Source: DASZZY01 sp036260395 (lineage in GTDB: Bacteria; Actinomycetota; UBA4738; CALAEC01). Taken from it: DNA of 6,971 nucleotides. Below the pieces are notes generated by a model, which did no database searches, was not told where the DNA came from, and saw nothing but the letters and a program-made list of their open reading frames with translations. Position 1 is the stretch's first letter. Each line of letters begins with the position of its first letter. Shown piece by piece: positions 6,243 through 6,971 of this stretch. The stretch is from assembly GCA_036260395.1 (NCBI GenBank), contig DASZZY010000015.1, forward strand, positions 1-6,971. Reading direction: 5' to 3'. The translations under genes were made by a program, and so were the position numbers.

Positions 6243-6971
6243 CTACTCCTTGTAGATCCCGAGCCCCGTCTCGGGATCGAAGAAATGGAGCCGCTTCGTG
6301 TCCACGAAGAGCTGCAGCCGCTCCCCCTCGCGGGCCCTGCTTCGCGGGTTGAGCGCCGCCACGAACACCGACTTCGCCTCTCGGGCCCGTTCCTCGAGGT
6401 CCTCGAGGGCCTCGGTCCCGACGTCGACCGCCAGCTCCTTGGTGTCCTCGGTGAGGACGATCGGGGCGTCGACCGTGAAGTGGATCAGGACCTCGGAGCC
6501 CAGCGCCTCCTTCAGGTCGACCGAGGCCGACAGGCGGCGGTCCTCCGGCGCCTCGCCCACCAGGCTGGCGTCCTCCATGTCCTCGGGGCGCAGGCCGAGG
6601 ACCACCTTCCTCCCCTCGTAGTTCCGGAGCCCGGGCCGCGAGCCGACCAGCTCGTCGTCCACGCGGAGCCGCACGGTCCCGAACTCCACGAACGTCCCGT
6701 CACCGTCGGAGGTGACCGAGGCCTCCACCATGTTCATGGCCGGGGAGCCGATGAAGCCGCCCACGAACAGGTTCACCGGCCGCTCGTACAGGACCTGGGG
6801 GCGCTCCGCTTGCTGGAGCTGGCCCTTCTTCATGACCGCCACGCGGTCCCCCATCGTCATGGCCTCGATCTGGTCGTGGGTGACGTAGATCGTGGTCACC
6901 TCCAGGTCGCGCTGGAGCTTGGCGATCTCCGCCCGCATCTGGACGCGCAGCTTCGCGTCGAGGTTCGACAG
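6243..6971 (-). CDS. Sugar ABC transporter ATP-binding protein, MalK/UgpC type (5' end outside window)
   Basis: This is the cytoplasmic ATPase subunit that powers the sugar importer encoded by the following genes. Only the last 242 residues are visible, and the reading frame stays open to the window edge. The fragment begins in the D-loop (LSNLDAKLR), followed by the H-loop VTHDQ (His at visible residue 32) and then EAMTMGDRVAVM and the FIGSPAMNM segment that ends the nucleotide-binding domain. The rest is the regulatory OB-fold/TOBE region typical of MalK/UgpC, including GLRPEDM and the C-terminal HFFDPETGLGIY. Walker A, the LSGGQ signature and Walker B would lie beyond the right edge. An internal ATG at 6936-6938 is not a true start, because conserved D-loop residues precede it in frame. 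The stop is TAG, and the solute-binding protein gene starts 34 nt later. The family call is secure; the substrate is not known. Confidence 0.95.
   Translation of the reverse strand: MSNLDAKLRVQMRAEIAKLQRDLEVTTIYVTHDQIEAMTMGDRVAVMKKGQLQQAERPQVLYERPVNLFVGGFIGSPAMNMVEASVTSDGDGTFVEFGTVRLRVDDELVGSRPGLRNYEGRKVVLGLRPEDMEDASLVGEAPEDRRLSASVDLKEALGSEVLIHFTVDAPIVLTEDTKELAVDVGTEALEDLEERAREAKSVFVAALNPRSRAREGERLQLFVDTKRLHFFDPETGLGIYKE

Noticed and set aside
1..6971. CRISPR arrays, tRNA or rRNA genes, insertion sequences, phage or attachment sites
   Set aside because: No regularly spaced direct repeats, tRNA-like ends, transposase-like proteins or flanking terminal inverted repeats were found on reading either strand.

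Overview
The window is GC-rich DNA, roughly two-thirds to 70% G+C by eye. Codons end in G or C, GTG starts are frequent, and several genes have strong AGGAGG ribosome binding sites. The protein sequences look most like those of actinobacteria, probably a soil or uncultured actinomycetote lineage. This placement is inferred from composition and protein style; no rRNA or marker gene is present.

All supported genes lie on the minus strand and read from high to low coordinates, closely packed like one operon. From the right edge they are: the C-terminal two-thirds of a MalK/UgpC-type sugar ABC transporter ATPase (6243-6971, cut by the window); a lipoprotein solute-binding protein (4877-6208); a MalF/AglF-type permease (3467-4870); and a MalG/AglG-type permease (2252-3466). 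These are followed by a secreted beta-helix protein fused to a polytopic membrane domain (765-2255), a DoxX-family membrane protein (138-665) and the first codons of an unrecognised gene (1-100). Junctions within the transporter are tight (33 nt, 6 nt, then a stop codon directly followed by ATG), and the beta-helix gene overlaps the last permease gene as GTGA. A 99-nt gap with a perfect 9-bp hairpin separates it from doxX. No promoter for the operon is visible, because transcription must begin beyond the right edge.

The first four genes form a complete import system: a lipid-anchored receptor captures a sugar or sugar-like solute, two permeases form the channel, and the ATPase drives uptake. 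The binding protein and permeases resemble the alpha-glucoside (AglEFG) branch best, but the substrate cannot be read from sequence. Both permeases are much longer than usual. The AglF-type one carries an SdrD-B/carboxypeptidase-regulatory-like beta-sandwich in an external loop. The AglG-type one carries about four extra membrane segments between its first and second core helices.

The most unusual gene is the beta-helix fusion at 765-2255. Its C-terminal membrane region is a tandem duplication with an exact 77-residue period. Each copy has a Q-x2-H-x2-E-H helix followed by a W-x-H-F-x2-N helix. The predicted topology puts all these polar residues near the outer membrane face, next to the beta-helix, which suggests a metal- or cofactor-binding membrane site. 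Its function is unknown to me.
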